Positions 8,104 to 16,522 of a stretch of 45,038 nt of DNA are shown here, in pieces. The stretch spans positions 1 to 45,038 of the forward strand of contig CAYHPR010000007.1 in NCBI GenBank assembly GCA_964358895.1, read 5' to 3'. Under the pieces are notes generated by a model. The model did no database searches, was not told where the DNA came from, and saw only the letters and a program-made list of their open reading frames with translations. This DNA comes from CAYHPR01 sp964358895 (lineage in GTDB: Archaea > Micrarchaeota > Micrarchaeia > CABMEP01). The position numbers and the translations under genes are program-made. The number at the start of each line of letters is the position of its first letter. Position 1 is the stretch's first letter.

Positions 8104-8555
8104 TGCCTGATATTGCCGATCATTTTATTAATATTCTTCCAATGGCTGCCCTCCCAAAAGATATGACCGCAATTGGAACAAACCCACACAGTTTCAAATC
8201 TCTTGACAACAGACTCTGGGACTTTATCTGAAACTTCGGTTGTGTTCTTCTTAGTCAAAGCTGAGCCACAGCTTGTACAAAGAACTTCGTTTTGAATCTT
8301 GAAGGGATATTTGGAATAAACGATTTTAAGCTGTTCCTCAAGATCAACACAGGTTGGAGGGATAAGAATAACGCTTGCTCCAATTTTTCTGGCTTTTGCT
8401 GCGAGACCGCTGTCCTTAGTAAGAATAACTTTTTTTTCCTTGAGAGCTTTAATGATAAGTTGATCATCACCTATATCGCTTGGAATTTCTGTTTGAACAC
8501 CGAGTATCCTTAACCACTTGCCAAGGTTTTGGACCATTCTATCGGCAAGAAACAT
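8088..8555 (-). CDS. Mut7-C domain (PIN-like RNase) protein with zinc ribbon
   Basis: The N-terminal FLADRMVQNLGKWLRILG and ILTKDSGLAAKARK segments are characteristic of the Mut7-C domain, a PIN-fold putative RNase; Asp residues at about 7, 32-33 and 50 (counted from an ATG at 8561) are the likely metal ligands. A C-terminal zinc ribbon has CTSCG and CSNCG (Cys 95/98 and 128/131 on the same count). Typical size of about 155 residues. The family start MxFLADRM favours the ATG at 8555; an ATG two codons earlier (8561) is possible. Divergent from rad50, 62 bases apart, and overlaps the prenyltransferase gene downstream. Substrate unknown. Confidence 0.85.
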   Translation of the reverse strand: MFLADRMVQNLGKWLRILGVQTEIPSDIGDDQLIIKALKEKKVILTKDSGLAAKARKIGASVILIPPTCVDLEEQLKIVYSKYPFKIQNEVLCTSCGSALTKKNTTEVSDKVPESVVKRFETVWVCSNCGHIFWEGSHWKNINKMIGNIRQWTSK

Positions 8556-8617
8556 ATACATATAAAAATAACTGCCTCATTCCTTTTATTACTTGTTGTA
8601 ATTCTGCTGGTGGGAGC

Positions 8618-10957
8618 ATGCTAAAATCAATAACACTCAAAAATTGGAGGTCACATGGCGAGAGCACAATATACTTCACGGATGGAACTAATCTAATTAT
8701 TGGCAGGATGGGTGGTGGAAAGTCATCGATTATTGATGCAATCTGCTTTGCATTATTTGGCACCTGTCCAGCAATCCAGCATAGACGAGTAAAAGTTACG
8801 GATCTTATCAGATCAAGACCAGATGAAGAACAAGAAGCTACTATCATACTTTCTTTCAACCATAGAGGAGACGATTACACAATAACTAGAAGAATAAGGA
8901 GGGAAGGCAGTGGTGAGGGAGAAGTCTTAAAGAACAATACTCGAGTTGAAGGCCCACAATCAGTAAGAACTACGGAATATGTAACAGATTTACTTGAAAT
9001 AGATTATGATTTGTTCACAAGAGCAATTTATTCTGAGCAGAATAGAATTGACCATTTCCTTACAGTTGGAAGAGGAGAAAGAAAGAAACAGATAGACGAA
9101 CTCATAGGGATAGATAAATTTGAAGAAGTAAGAAAGAATGCAACAGGAATCGCTGGACGCTTGAAAGGGATGTATGCTGACAAACAAATTCTTCTTAGAT
9201 CATTTGATGAAAATGCAGCCGTAGCTGAAATTGAGCAAGCAAAACTAAAGATCAAAAATAATGAGGAAATCTATTCGAAAACTGAAAGGGAATTTGAAAC
9301 CTCTAAACGGGAACTTGTACTACTCGAAACCGTATCCTTTACAATGGGAAAGAAACGTGAGACCTACAAATCCCTTAAAGAAAAGAAGACAGGTTTACAG
9401 CACACTCTTTCTTCGCTAAAGAACGAGCTATCTCAGATAAAATTTGACAAAAGTTCTGAAGAAGTTGCTAAGAAAAAACTCGAGGATATAAAAACAGATA
9501 AAACAAAGTCACAAGCTGAACTCTCAACTATTGAATCGACTTATGAAAAAGCATCGAACGAATACGTAAAATCAGTGACTGAAGAAAAAAACTTGCAGCA
9601 ACAACTTGCTAAGAGGTTAGAGCTTGAAAAAAGGCAGAAAGAACTGCTACAAACGGATACGATCGAAAAACTTGCTGAACATTTATCGAAAATTGATGTA
9701 GAGATTACTAGTCTAAATCAGGACGTCCATAAAAACAAAGCACAGGCCTCAGAGCTTAACAAAGCGATAGCTGAATTGAGTAAGGATATAGCAAAATGCC
9801 CGATTTGTGATTCAGAGCTAGGTGAAGAAAAGAAAAACTTGCTGTTAAAACAGAAAAATGAAGCTCTAGAAAAAACCAGTAGCACAGTAGCAAGTTATAC
9901 AAGGGCTATTGAAACAAACAACAACCTACTAAAGCAACTGAAGGAAAAATATGACAGAGTAAAACTTTTGCAGCAAATGCTTGAAGATCTACAGGGATTG
10001 GAAGAAAAAATCTCGCAAACTAAAAAGCTAAAAGAAGAAAGTGCAACAAAGAATTCTGAAATAAAGAAACAAAAGGAACTTCTAATGAAAAAGTCTGAAG
10101 AGATCTCCTCAGCGTATATGGAAACAGTAAGACAAGTTGAAAAGATAAGTGACTTTTTGAACAAACAGAAAAAAATGGAGCAGATTGAACAAGAACTGCA
10201 TATGGCCGATGCACAATTAAATGAACTTAATTTTGATGAAAACCAGTGGGATCAAACAAATAATGAACTTAGAAAGATTTCAATTAACACTAAGGAAATA
10301 GAAGGAAGGATTGTTTCGATAAAACAAACAGTTGAACATCTTAAAGAAATGACGCAAGAAAGAACAAAAAGATTAGACGAAATGCGAAACTATAGAAAAG
10401 AAATGAAGACGTATAATGAAGAAGCGGAGAAATTGCAAATATTTGCTAATGCGATCGTAGAAACTCAACAAAGTCTCCGAACAGAACTTATGGATGCTGT
10501 CAATCAAGCACTTGAACAGATCTGGACCATATTGTATCCGTATTCGGATTATGAATCACTAAAACTATCTCCGTCTGAATCTGACTATGATCTGCTATTC
10601 AAGGTGGAAGATGAATGGGTAACAGTTGATGGAATTGCAAGCGGTGGAGAAAGAGCGCTTGCATGCCTCGCCCTGCGTATTTCGTTTGCAATGGTTCTCA
10701 CACCAAACTTAAGCTGGCTAATTCTTGATGAACCTACGCATAACTTAGATGACGAAGCAGTAAGAACGCTGGCTGTAACATTGCATGATCACATTCCAAA
10801 GATTGTAGAACAAACATTTGTCATTACACATGAAGAAAATCTAAAAGAAGCTGCAAGCGGCAAGGTTTTCAAAGTCTTCAGAAACCACCAGCAACCAGAG
10901 GTCAGCACAGTCGAAGAACTGATGGAAAAGGCTGCTGTGACACCTTCACTTTCATGA
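8618..10957 (+). CDS. rad50: DNA double-strand break repair ATPase Rad50
   Basis: SMC-like ATPase that bridges and processes DNA ends with Mre11. Walker A GRMGGGKS is at residues 29-36 and a Q-loop is in SEQNRIDHFL. Long coiled-coil arms flank the zinc hook CPIC at Cys394/Cys397. The ABC signature SGGE is near residue 675 and Walker B LILDEPT has Asp704-Glu705. It has 779 residues, slightly short for archaeal Rad50. The ATG at 8618 follows a GGTGGGA ribosome site; an in-frame open stretch upstream is not family sequence. No mre11, herA or nurA gene is next to it, unlike the common archaeal cluster. It ends in TGA 66 bases before enolase. Confidence 0.96.
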   Translation: MLKSITLKNWRSHGESTIYFTDGTNLIIGRMGGGKSSIIDAICFALFGTCPAIQHRRVKVTDLIRSRPDEEQEATIILSFNHRGDDYTITRRIRREGSGEGEVLKNNTRVEGPQSVRTTEYVTDLLEIDYDLFTRAIYSEQNRIDHFLTVGRGERKKQIDELIGIDKFEEVRKNATGIAGRLKGMYADKQILLRSFDENAAVAEIEQAKLKIKNNEEIYSKTEREFETSKRELVLLETVSFTMGKKRETYKSLKEKKTGLQHTLSSLKNELSQIKFDKSSEEVAKKKLEDIKTDKTKSQAELSTIESTYEKASNEYVKSVTEEKNLQQQLAKRLELEKRQKELLQTDTIEKLAEHLSKIDVEITSLNQDVHKNKAQASELNKAIAELSKDIAKCPICDSELGEEKKNLLLKQKNEALEKTSSTVASYTRAIETNNNLLKQLKEKYDRVKLLQQMLEDLQGLEEKISQTKKLKEESATKNSEIKKQKELLMKKSEEISSAYMETVRQVEKISDFLNKQKKMEQIEQELHMADAQLNELNFDENQWDQTNNELRKISINTKEIEGRIVSIKQTVEHLKEMTQERTKRLDEMRNYRKEMKTYNEEAEKLQIFANAIVETQQSLRTELMDAVNQALEQIWTILYPYSDYESLKLSPSESDYDLLFKVEDEWVTVDGIASGGERALACLALRISFAMVLTPNLSWLILDEPTHNLDDEAVRTLAVTLHDHIPKIVEQTFVITHEENLKEAASGKVFKVFRNHQQPEVSTVEELMEKAAVTPSLS

Positions 10958-11023
10958 TCGCTTCCCGGCTGAAGCCCAGGATCATATCTTTATTTACCTT
11001 TCTACAAAAGTACAATTGAGTCT

Positions 11024-12253
11024 ATGAAAATAAAGAAAATAATCGGACGTGAAATCTTAGACAGCAGAGGGAATCCGACTGTTGAAGCAGATGTTATTCT
11101 CGATAATGGAGTCTTTGGAAGAGCTTCAGCTCCGTCCGGTGCTTCAGTGGGATCTGGTGAAGCATACGAAATGCGTGACGGTGGCAGAAGATTCCATGGC
11201 TTTGGTGTAAAAAAAGCTGTAGCGAACGTTAGGAAGCTTTCAACTATCCTTAAAGGAATGGATCCAACTGAGCAGGTAGCAGTTGATGAAAAAATCATTA
11301 AGGCAGCCGGTGATGACAAAAAGAAACTAGGCTCAAATGCAACTGTTGCCGTTTCTCTTGCAGTTTGTGCAGCAGCCGCGTATGCGAAAGGCAAACCAGT
11401 CTACCAGTATCTAGATCCGAAAGCCTATAGGATCCCAGTTCCTCTATTGAATGTGATAAATGGAGGAAAACATGCAGGCAACAATCTTGCTATACAAGAA
11501 TTCATGCTCATACCTAAGAAATTCAAAAGCTTCAAAGAAGCGCTGCGCGCAGGTACTGAGACGTATAAAACCCTTGGTAAGCTTCTGGAAAGAAAGTATG
11601 GGAGAAGTGCAATAAATGTTGGAGCCGAAGGAGGATACGCTCCCCCAATGAGAACAACAGAAGAAGCACTGGAAATACTTTCAGAAGCAATCGAAGAAAC
11701 CGGTTATTCAAAACAGATTTTTCTAGGTCTTGATGCAGCTGCATCGTCATTCCATTCTCTTGATCACTACAGGATAGATGGCAGGATCGTATCAACAATG
11801 GATTTACTTGCAATGTATGAAGATTTCGTTAAAAGATATCACGTAACATCTATCGAAGACCCATTTCACGAAAGCGACTTTTCATCGCTTACGCAAGCAA
11901 CAAGGAAGCTAAGGATTCAGATTGTTGGGGATGATTATTTTGTTTCAAACGTAAAGCATCTGAGACGAGGAATCATTGCAAAAGCAGGAAATGCACTAAT
12001 TCTGAAGGTGAATCAGGTTGGAACTCTAACTGAGGCATTGCGAACCAATGAATATGCGAAAAAGAATGGATGGAATGTAATCGTAAGTCACAGATCTGGC
12101 GAGACAGAGGATACGTTCATTGCTGACCTAGCTGTTGGAATTGGTTGCGGCCAAATAAAGACAGGTGCACCTGCAAGAGGAGAAAGAACTGCCAAATACA
12201 ATCAACTATTACGTATAGAAGAAGAACTTGGAAAGAAAGCAAGGTTTGGATAA
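11024..12253 (+). CDS. eno: enolase
   Basis: Interconverts 2-phosphoglycerate and phosphoenolpyruvate in glycolysis and gluconeogenesis. The N-terminal REILDSRGNPTVEAD, the metal-site segments GLDAAASSF, SIEDPF and VGDDYFVSN, the catalytic lysine in LILKVNQVGT, and the C-terminal SHRSGETEDT and QIKTGAPARGER all match. At 409 residues it is a few shorter than typical (about 420-430). The substrate loop reads SAPSGASVGSGEA where most enolases have GASTGxxEA. A TATA-like stretch near 10990 suggests its own promoter. It finishes one base before the end of the small convergent gene. Confidence 0.97.
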   Translation: MKIKKIIGREILDSRGNPTVEADVILDNGVFGRASAPSGASVGSGEAYEMRDGGRRFHGFGVKKAVANVRKLSTILKGMDPTEQVAVDEKIIKAAGDDKKKLGSNATVAVSLAVCAAAAYAKGKPVYQYLDPKAYRIPVPLLNVINGGKHAGNNLAIQEFMLIPKKFKSFKEALRAGTETYKTLGKLLERKYGRSAINVGAEGGYAPPMRTTEEALEILSEAIEETGYSKQIFLGLDAAASSFHSLDHYRIDGRIVSTMDLLAMYEDFVKRYHVTSIEDPFHESDFSSLTQATRKLRIQIVGDDYFVSNVKHLRRGIIAKAGNALILKVNQVGTLTEALRTNEYAKKNGWNVIVSHRSGETEDTFIADLAVGIGCGQIKTGAPARGERTAKYNQLLRIEEELGKKARFG

Positions 12254-12254
12254 T

Positions 12255-12494
12255 CTAATGAGAACTAAATGGATCTTTTTTTAACTCGACAAATGTTCCG
12301 GCTACTGTTTGAACTTCTGAAATAGCATTATATTTCTTCAAATCGGCAATAATTTGATCAAACATAAAATTTTGAAGGTCGACCATCTGCTTCAGTATAT
12401 CAACTTTTGTTGTTTTATTTTGAAATACGTTAAGTGCTTTGACAATCCTTTTTGTGTTTATTGGATGTCTAAAAACAATAGTTGATTCAGCCAT
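12255..12494 (-). CDS. small uncharacterised protein
   Basis: 79 residues, not recognised. The sequence is soluble and helical in the middle (TKRIVKALNVFQN, KVDILKQMVDLQNFMFDQIIADLKKYNAI) and ends with short hydrophobic strands (EVQTVAGTFVELKK). That helix-helix-helix-strand layout would fit a small winged-helix protein, but no DNA-binding signature can be claimed. Its 3' end abuts the enolase stop on the opposite strand. It lies 29 bases downstream of the lipoprotein gene and may share its transcript. Confidence 0.6.
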   Translation of the reverse strand: MAESTIVFRHPINTKRIVKALNVFQNKTTKVDILKQMVDLQNFMFDQIIADLKKYNAISEVQTVAGTFVELKKDPFSSH

Positions 12495-12523
12495 AACTAC
12501 ACCGAAATATTAAAAAATAATTC

Positions 12524-13138
12524 TTAGATTATTTCACTTCTGGCGAGTTCCCAGGTCTTTAGGGTTTCCGGATTCTTTTGTGAGATCATTGCAAAGACAC
12601 CAAAGTTAGTTGTTGGAGACAGCCATCTTACAACCCAAACATCTCTAGATCTTGTGCTGTTATCAACATATTCTGTGTAGAACTTAGCATCAGGTTTTGC
12701 ATCAGGGTGTGCTGCCAAGTACGACTTAATTTTATCGCTTGAAGCAATTGTGTGTGAAGCAATAATTGCTTCTTCGGGTGATCCTAGGATACATGATGAC
12801 TTTAGAGTGTCTTTGCATACTGTACAATCACGAGTGACATATTCCGGAGGAGATGCAACGAAACCTTTCTTTGGGTAATCGTAATAGATATTTAATCTAA
12901 CGGGACACTGGCTCGAATAGTTGTAAGTTACTCTCGCTTTCATTAGATAACTGTTATCAGAGAAAGTTGTTTCTGTAATTTCACGTATTTCTGCATCTGA
13001 ATACTTTGAACGGAGATCGTCATTTACGAACGCTTTAGCATCTGATTCGCTAACGGCAGTTGAAATTGGTGTCTGAATGCATCCAAATAGGAATAAGCCA
13101 ACAACTAGAATCACTGCATACGCTGCGTTTTCTCTCAT
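12524..13138 (-). CDS. predicted lipoprotein, function unknown
   Basis: 204 residues. The N-terminus YAVILVVGLFLFGC is a signal peptide with a lipobox-like LFGC; Cys20 would be the lipidated residue, tethering the protein outside the membrane. The mature part is mixed alpha/beta with four further cysteines (SSQCPV, TRDCTVCKDT, SSCILG) that could form disulfides or bind metal. No enzymatic motif is recognised. The promoter probably lies in the 13139-13200 gap shared with the divergent gene at 13222. Confidence 0.75.
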   Translation of the reverse strand: MRENAAYAVILVVGLFLFGCIQTPISTAVSESDAKAFVNDDLRSKYSDAEIREITETTFSDNSYLMKARVTYNYSSQCPVRLNIYYDYPKKGFVASPPEYVTRDCTVCKDTLKSSCILGSPEEAIIASHTIASSDKIKSYLAAHPDAKPDAKFYTEYVDNSTRSRDVWVVRWLSPTTNFGVFAMISQKNPETLKTWELARSEII

Positions 13139-13221
13139 ATTCTGCCCTACGTATTAGCTAGACAGTTAGGAATAAAAGTTTATGTTTTGTAGTGTACAGA
13201 TAGACCTGTGGGGTGGTTTTA

Positions 13222-13596
13222 ATGCCAGTAGCAAAATATAAAGAGAGAACAAATTTACCTATATCGATTTTTCTCAAAACGCGTAAAGATTTCTTTGCAA
13301 TGAGGAAAGATCCTGAACGTCTGCACACGGCACGTTGGTTAAAAGTTCATGCTCTTCAAAACGAGATAAGCCATTGGAGGTATGCTTTAGAATACGATTC
13401 CAAAATCAAATCCGAAGGACTCAAAGGTATAGCTGAAGCTGAGGAGTATTATCTAAAATTGTTAAAAATTGCGATTTTAAAACATAACACTTACTTTAAA
13501 AAAACGGATAGTTGGCCTTGCCCAGAACTTCATTTTATGGACAAAGGTCTTTTCTTATTTGGCGATAAAGAGCCTATACTAAGAAAAAAACCATAG
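13222..13596 (+). CDS. uncharacterised small soluble protein
   Basis: 124 residues from the ATG at 13222, chosen because GGGGTGG lies 5 bases upstream; a GTG at 13213 would sit inside that site. The protein is basic and helical (KTRKDFFAMRKDPERLHTAR, GIAEAEEYYLKLLKIAILKH) with a C-terminal short segment PCPELHFMDKGLFLFGDK. No family recognised. Its last 23 bases overlap the 3' end of the convergent membrane-protein gene. Confidence 0.6.
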   Translation: MPVAKYKERTNLPISIFLKTRKDFFAMRKDPERLHTARWLKVHALQNEISHWRYALEYDSKIKSEGLKGIAEAEEYYLKLLKIAILKHNTYFKKTDSWPCPELHFMDKGLFLFGDKEPILRKKP

Positions 13597-14749
13597 TTGG
13601 TAGGATAAGAAAGCCCATCAGATGGGTTCGCCTAACTCCTAGCAGAACTGGAAGTGTTCCAATTGCTGATGCCACCACTGCAACAAACAGGCCTAAAAGT
13701 CCATCAACAAAGATTATCGACGCAGCTAGATATAAAAAAAGCCCTAGATTTAGTAGTCTTAGATCAGTTTTTCTTAAAAATTGGATCAATGGAATTGTAA
13801 GAATCCAAAGGATAGCCACTGAAATTGCAATTGCTGAAAGAGAAAGCAGGATAAAGAATACGGTCGTTTGAAGATCTGGCTTCCCAATCAAGTTTCTTAT
13901 TATAACTGTCGGCCCAATTCGGGCCTTATCTATTGTGTTAAGTGCTACAAATGAATTAACAAAATGTGAAATACTGATAGAGCTTGTTAATGCTAGAAAT
14001 GAAGAACTTTCAATAGCGGCTACTGGCGTTACAAACGTAGCTAATTGTGCAGGCGAACCTACTGCAGGTAGCAGGTCTGCAAGACCGCCGAGAAGCACAC
14101 CAACTAAAACGATAAAAACTAGATCGTTTTTAATTCGCTGATCTTTAATCCATATCTGATAAGGGATGGAAGTCTTATTGACTGCAAAAATCATGCTACT
14201 CAAAGCAAACAAACCAATAAATGAAACAAACAGTGGCTCACGCAATACTGTTGAAGATAAAAGTGTCCATCCGAGAAAACCACTTAGAATAAATATAAAA
14301 AATGCAGAAACTATTTTCTCTTTCACTTTTTCCTGAAAAAGGTATACAATAGTGATAGTAAGAAGCACCAAACCGATATACGGGCTGATAGTTTGGTAAA
14401 GAAAAGGAGTAAGAAAAAAACTGACTGGAAGAAATAGAATCATAAAGAAAATAGAGAGTAACACTGCTGCCCCACTTATCCATACTGCTTTCAATCCATT
14501 TCCCTCATTAACCATTCTCTGACCAGGTAAAACGGAGAGCACAGTTTGTTCATCGGGAATGAAAAGGAAGATGGCAGGCAAAATGGAAAGGACTGTGTTG
14601 ACAGCTGCTGAAACTGCAATCATAATCGCAGCATCAAAATTATCCATTTCAACATAAGTTAACAATTGAGAAAGTGAATTAGGATGCAACCCAGGCAGCA
14701 GTCCGGCCAGAATACCGAGGACCATACCAAAAATAATCGGAAGAATCAT
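13574..14749 (-). CDS. TctA/DUF112-like polytopic membrane protein
   Basis: 391 residues with about ten hydrophobic helices. The start IIFGMVLGILAGLLPGLHPNSL and the internal repeat-like LVGVLLGGLADLLPAVGSPAQLA resemble the glycine/proline-rich paired loops of the TctA (tripartite tricarboxylate transporter large subunit) superfamily, of which archaea carry a stand-alone branch. No periplasmic TctC-type binding protein or small TctB subunit is beside it, so it may act alone; the substrate is unknown. The gene downstream is convergent. Confidence 0.68.
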   Translation of the reverse strand: MILPIIFGMVLGILAGLLPGLHPNSLSQLLTYVEMDNFDAAIMIAVSAAVNTVLSILPAIFLFIPDEQTVLSVLPGQRMVNEGNGLKAVWISGAAVLLSIFFMILFLPVSFFLTPFLYQTISPYIGLVLLTITIVYLFQEKVKEKIVSAFFIFILSGFLGWTLLSSTVLREPLFVSFIGLFALSSMIFAVNKTSIPYQIWIKDQRIKNDLVFIVLVGVLLGGLADLLPAVGSPAQLATFVTPVAAIESSSFLALTSSISISHFVNSFVALNTIDKARIGPTVIIRNLIGKPDLQTTVFFILLSLSAIAISVAILWILTIPLIQFLRKTDLRLLNLGLFLYLAASIIFVDGLLGLFVAVVASAIGTLPVLLGVRRTHLMGFLILPTMVFFLV

Positions 14750-14801
14750 TTACACCACAACACAAACTATGAAATTTATACGGAACGAATTACTTCGTAA
14801 A

Positions 14802-15137
14802 TTAAGGTAAAATTTTCTTTGCATCGAGGTATGAGTTTCCATAAAATTCTCTAGTTATTCCAGTGACTGTGAGCCTATCTCCCTCAAGGATAATTTGTCT
14901 AAGTTCTTTTGATGCATGCACACTGATGCAGCTCAACTCACATAATTTGAACACATACTGCTTATCTCGGATCTCTGGCTGTTCAGCCATACCGTTTATT
15001 TGAACCAAAACGCCGCTACCTAATGAATCGATTGAACCGATACTAACAATCTGAGGATCAAGTGTTTGAACGTAAAAGAAAAGAAATATTGACCCGACAA
15101 CGGAAGTTGCGATAGAAATTTTCAGTAATTGAATCAC
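14802..15137 (-). CDS. membrane-anchored OB-fold domain protein
   Basis: 111 residues: an N-terminal signal anchor (ISIATSVVGSIFLFFYV, about residues 7-23), then a single small beta domain. VSIGSIDSLGSGVLVQINGMAEQPEIRDKQYVFKL, EGDRLTVTGITREFYGNSYLDAKKI follows the strand layout of tRNA-anti/OB-fold domains. Its position outside the membrane is unusual for an OB fold and would argue against an intracellular nucleic-acid role. The gene lies 52 bases upstream of the TctA-like gene on the same strand. Confidence 0.6.
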   Translation of the reverse strand: MIQLLKISIATSVVGSIFLFFYVQTLDPQIVSIGSIDSLGSGVLVQINGMAEQPEIRDKQYVFKLCELSCISVHASKELRQIILEGDRLTVTGITREFYGNSYLDAKKILP

Positions 15138-15207
15138 AACTATCTAAAGGATTGATCCTAAATAAAATTTTGTGGTGGGCGCCCACACTTAAACAACGGC
15201 AGTCAAG

Positions 15208-15222
15208 AAGTATTTATAAATA
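15208..15222 (+). promoter_or_regulatory. TATA box (leaderless gene at 15241)
   Basis: The stretch containing TATTTATAAATAG is centred 25 bases upstream of the ATG at 15241. Confidence 0.55.
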
Positions 15223-15240
15223 GTTTATCGAAAATCAGTT

Positions 15241-15945
15241 ATGGCAGATGAAGACGGCGACATGCCGAGTGTTCCGAGAAAAAAAAGAGAAGTAGAACTT
15301 TCGAGAGGAGTAGTAATATTACCACCAGAGAGAATGGGAAGAGAAGAGCAGAGGGAAAAGAAGGAAACTTACATTCCTCCGACAGTGATCTCGCCACCTA
15401 CAAAAAAAACCGATGTTAGACAAATTTCAACGCCTTCAGCACCAACCGTATCTAACCTTTTAGCGGTTGTAGCAATCCTCCTGGCATTGGTCGGTTTAGC
15501 TCTTGGTTATGTCTCGCTTACTAATTACAATAATCTGAAAAATGAATTGAAAGGAATGGCTGCAGACTTAAGAGAATACAGAGAAGCAAACATATCGCTA
15601 GTATCTAATCTAGGCGCAACGCATTCTGTAGACACCGCTTTACCTGTTAAGGAGGTTATTCCTTCTTTTAGTCTACCTGTTCAGCCTCAGGAGGTGCAAG
15701 GAAGCGGCACAATTAATGTTATTCTACCAGGTTACACCTTCCCCGTATCTATTCCGTGGAATGGGACAATAACAATCTTTGGAACATTGAATGTCAATAC
15801 CTCTGAACTTCCAGAAAACAAAGAACTAAGACTGGCATACACCCTGCCAGGACAGGGAGATATCACTCTAAAGATTACAGGCAATGATCTTTGGACCCAA
15901 CAGCTGGAAGATATAGCAACCAGATTGGAAAGATTGTCCGGCTAA
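15241..15945 (+). CDS. single-pass membrane protein with coiled coil, function unknown
   Basis: 234 residues in three parts. A basic, proline-rich N-terminal cytoplasmic region (1-70) precedes one TM helix (LLAVVAILLALVGLALGYV, about 73-91). A short coiled coil follows (NNLKNELKGMAADLREYREA, to about residue 116), and then a mostly beta extracytoplasmic domain (GSGTINVILPGYTFPVSIPWNG) ending in another amphipathic helix. The architecture suggests an oligomeric surface protein. No family recognised. The TATA box at -25 suggests a leaderless monocistronic mRNA. Confidence 0.68.
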   Translation: MADEDGDMPSVPRKKREVELSRGVVILPPERMGREEQREKKETYIPPTVISPPTKKTDVRQISTPSAPTVSNLLAVVAILLALVGLALGYVSLTNYNNLKNELKGMAADLREYREANISLVSNLGATHSVDTALPVKEVIPSFSLPVQPQEVQGSGTINVILPGYTFPVSIPWNGTITIFGTLNVNTSELPENKELRLAYTLPGQGDITLKITGNDLWTQQLEDIATRLERLSG

Positions 15946-16081
15946 CTTCTTAGATTTTAACTTAGAGACCTACTTCTAGAGTTTATGAAACTGGAAAGCA
16001 ATTATTGTTTATTCTCAGTTTTAGACATTTAATTACTAATTTGACCCTGTAACGCTTGAACTTGTTTCTTGAGGATCTAGT

Positions 16082-16486
16082 TCATTCGCTGACTTTTCTG
16101 CCCGGTTTTCTGTTTAGGATGTCATCTTGTAAGATTCCCTCGTAAAGCTGAAAAGTATAGAAAACGTAACGGTCGTCTTTACGCAACTTTGTGAAAAAAT
16201 CTGATATTTCCGAGCTTACTCCGTCAAGTTTTTCTACCGGCGCGTCTTTGATCTTTTTTATAAAATAGTTTACTTTCTCTTCCGTCACCTCGAACATAGG
16301 ACTAGCTTTGATCTCTTCAAGACTCATGTCTTTGTATGCTTTCTCTTTCTGGACAACCGCATTAGACATTTGATCACCCTTATTGTATCCCCTCATCTCG
16401 CCACAGCTTGATATAAGGGTTGCGCCGAACACTATCAGTGAAACTGCCTTCGCAGTTGCGATCATATTTCCTTTCTGTTTTTGCAT
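16082..16486 (-). CDS. small predicted lipoprotein
   Basis: 134 residues. The N-terminus TAKAVSLIVFGATLISSCGE is a signal peptide with lipobox-like ISSC; Cys28 would be lipidated (an internal ATG at codon 8 is an alternative start). The mature part is charged and helical with no known domain. It follows the 425-residue gene by 36 bases on the same strand, so the two probably form a unit. By eye both genes use more G and C than their neighbours, which would fit transfer from another genome. Confidence 0.65.
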   Translation of the reverse strand: MQKQKGNMIATAKAVSLIVFGATLISSCGEMRGYNKGDQMSNAVVQKEKAYKDMSLEEIKASPMFEVTEEKVNYFIKKIKDAPVEKLDGVSSEISDFFTKLRKDDRYVFYTFQLYEGILQDDILNRKPGRKVSE

Positions 16487-16522
16487 GATATATTATGTTC
16501 TTTGACCTATTTATTCCTTGCG

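Noticed and set aside
15946..16081. Possible small gene or RNA in the 136-base gap
   Set aside because: No convincing frame, hairpin or promoter was seen; it is AT-rich spacer between convergent genes.
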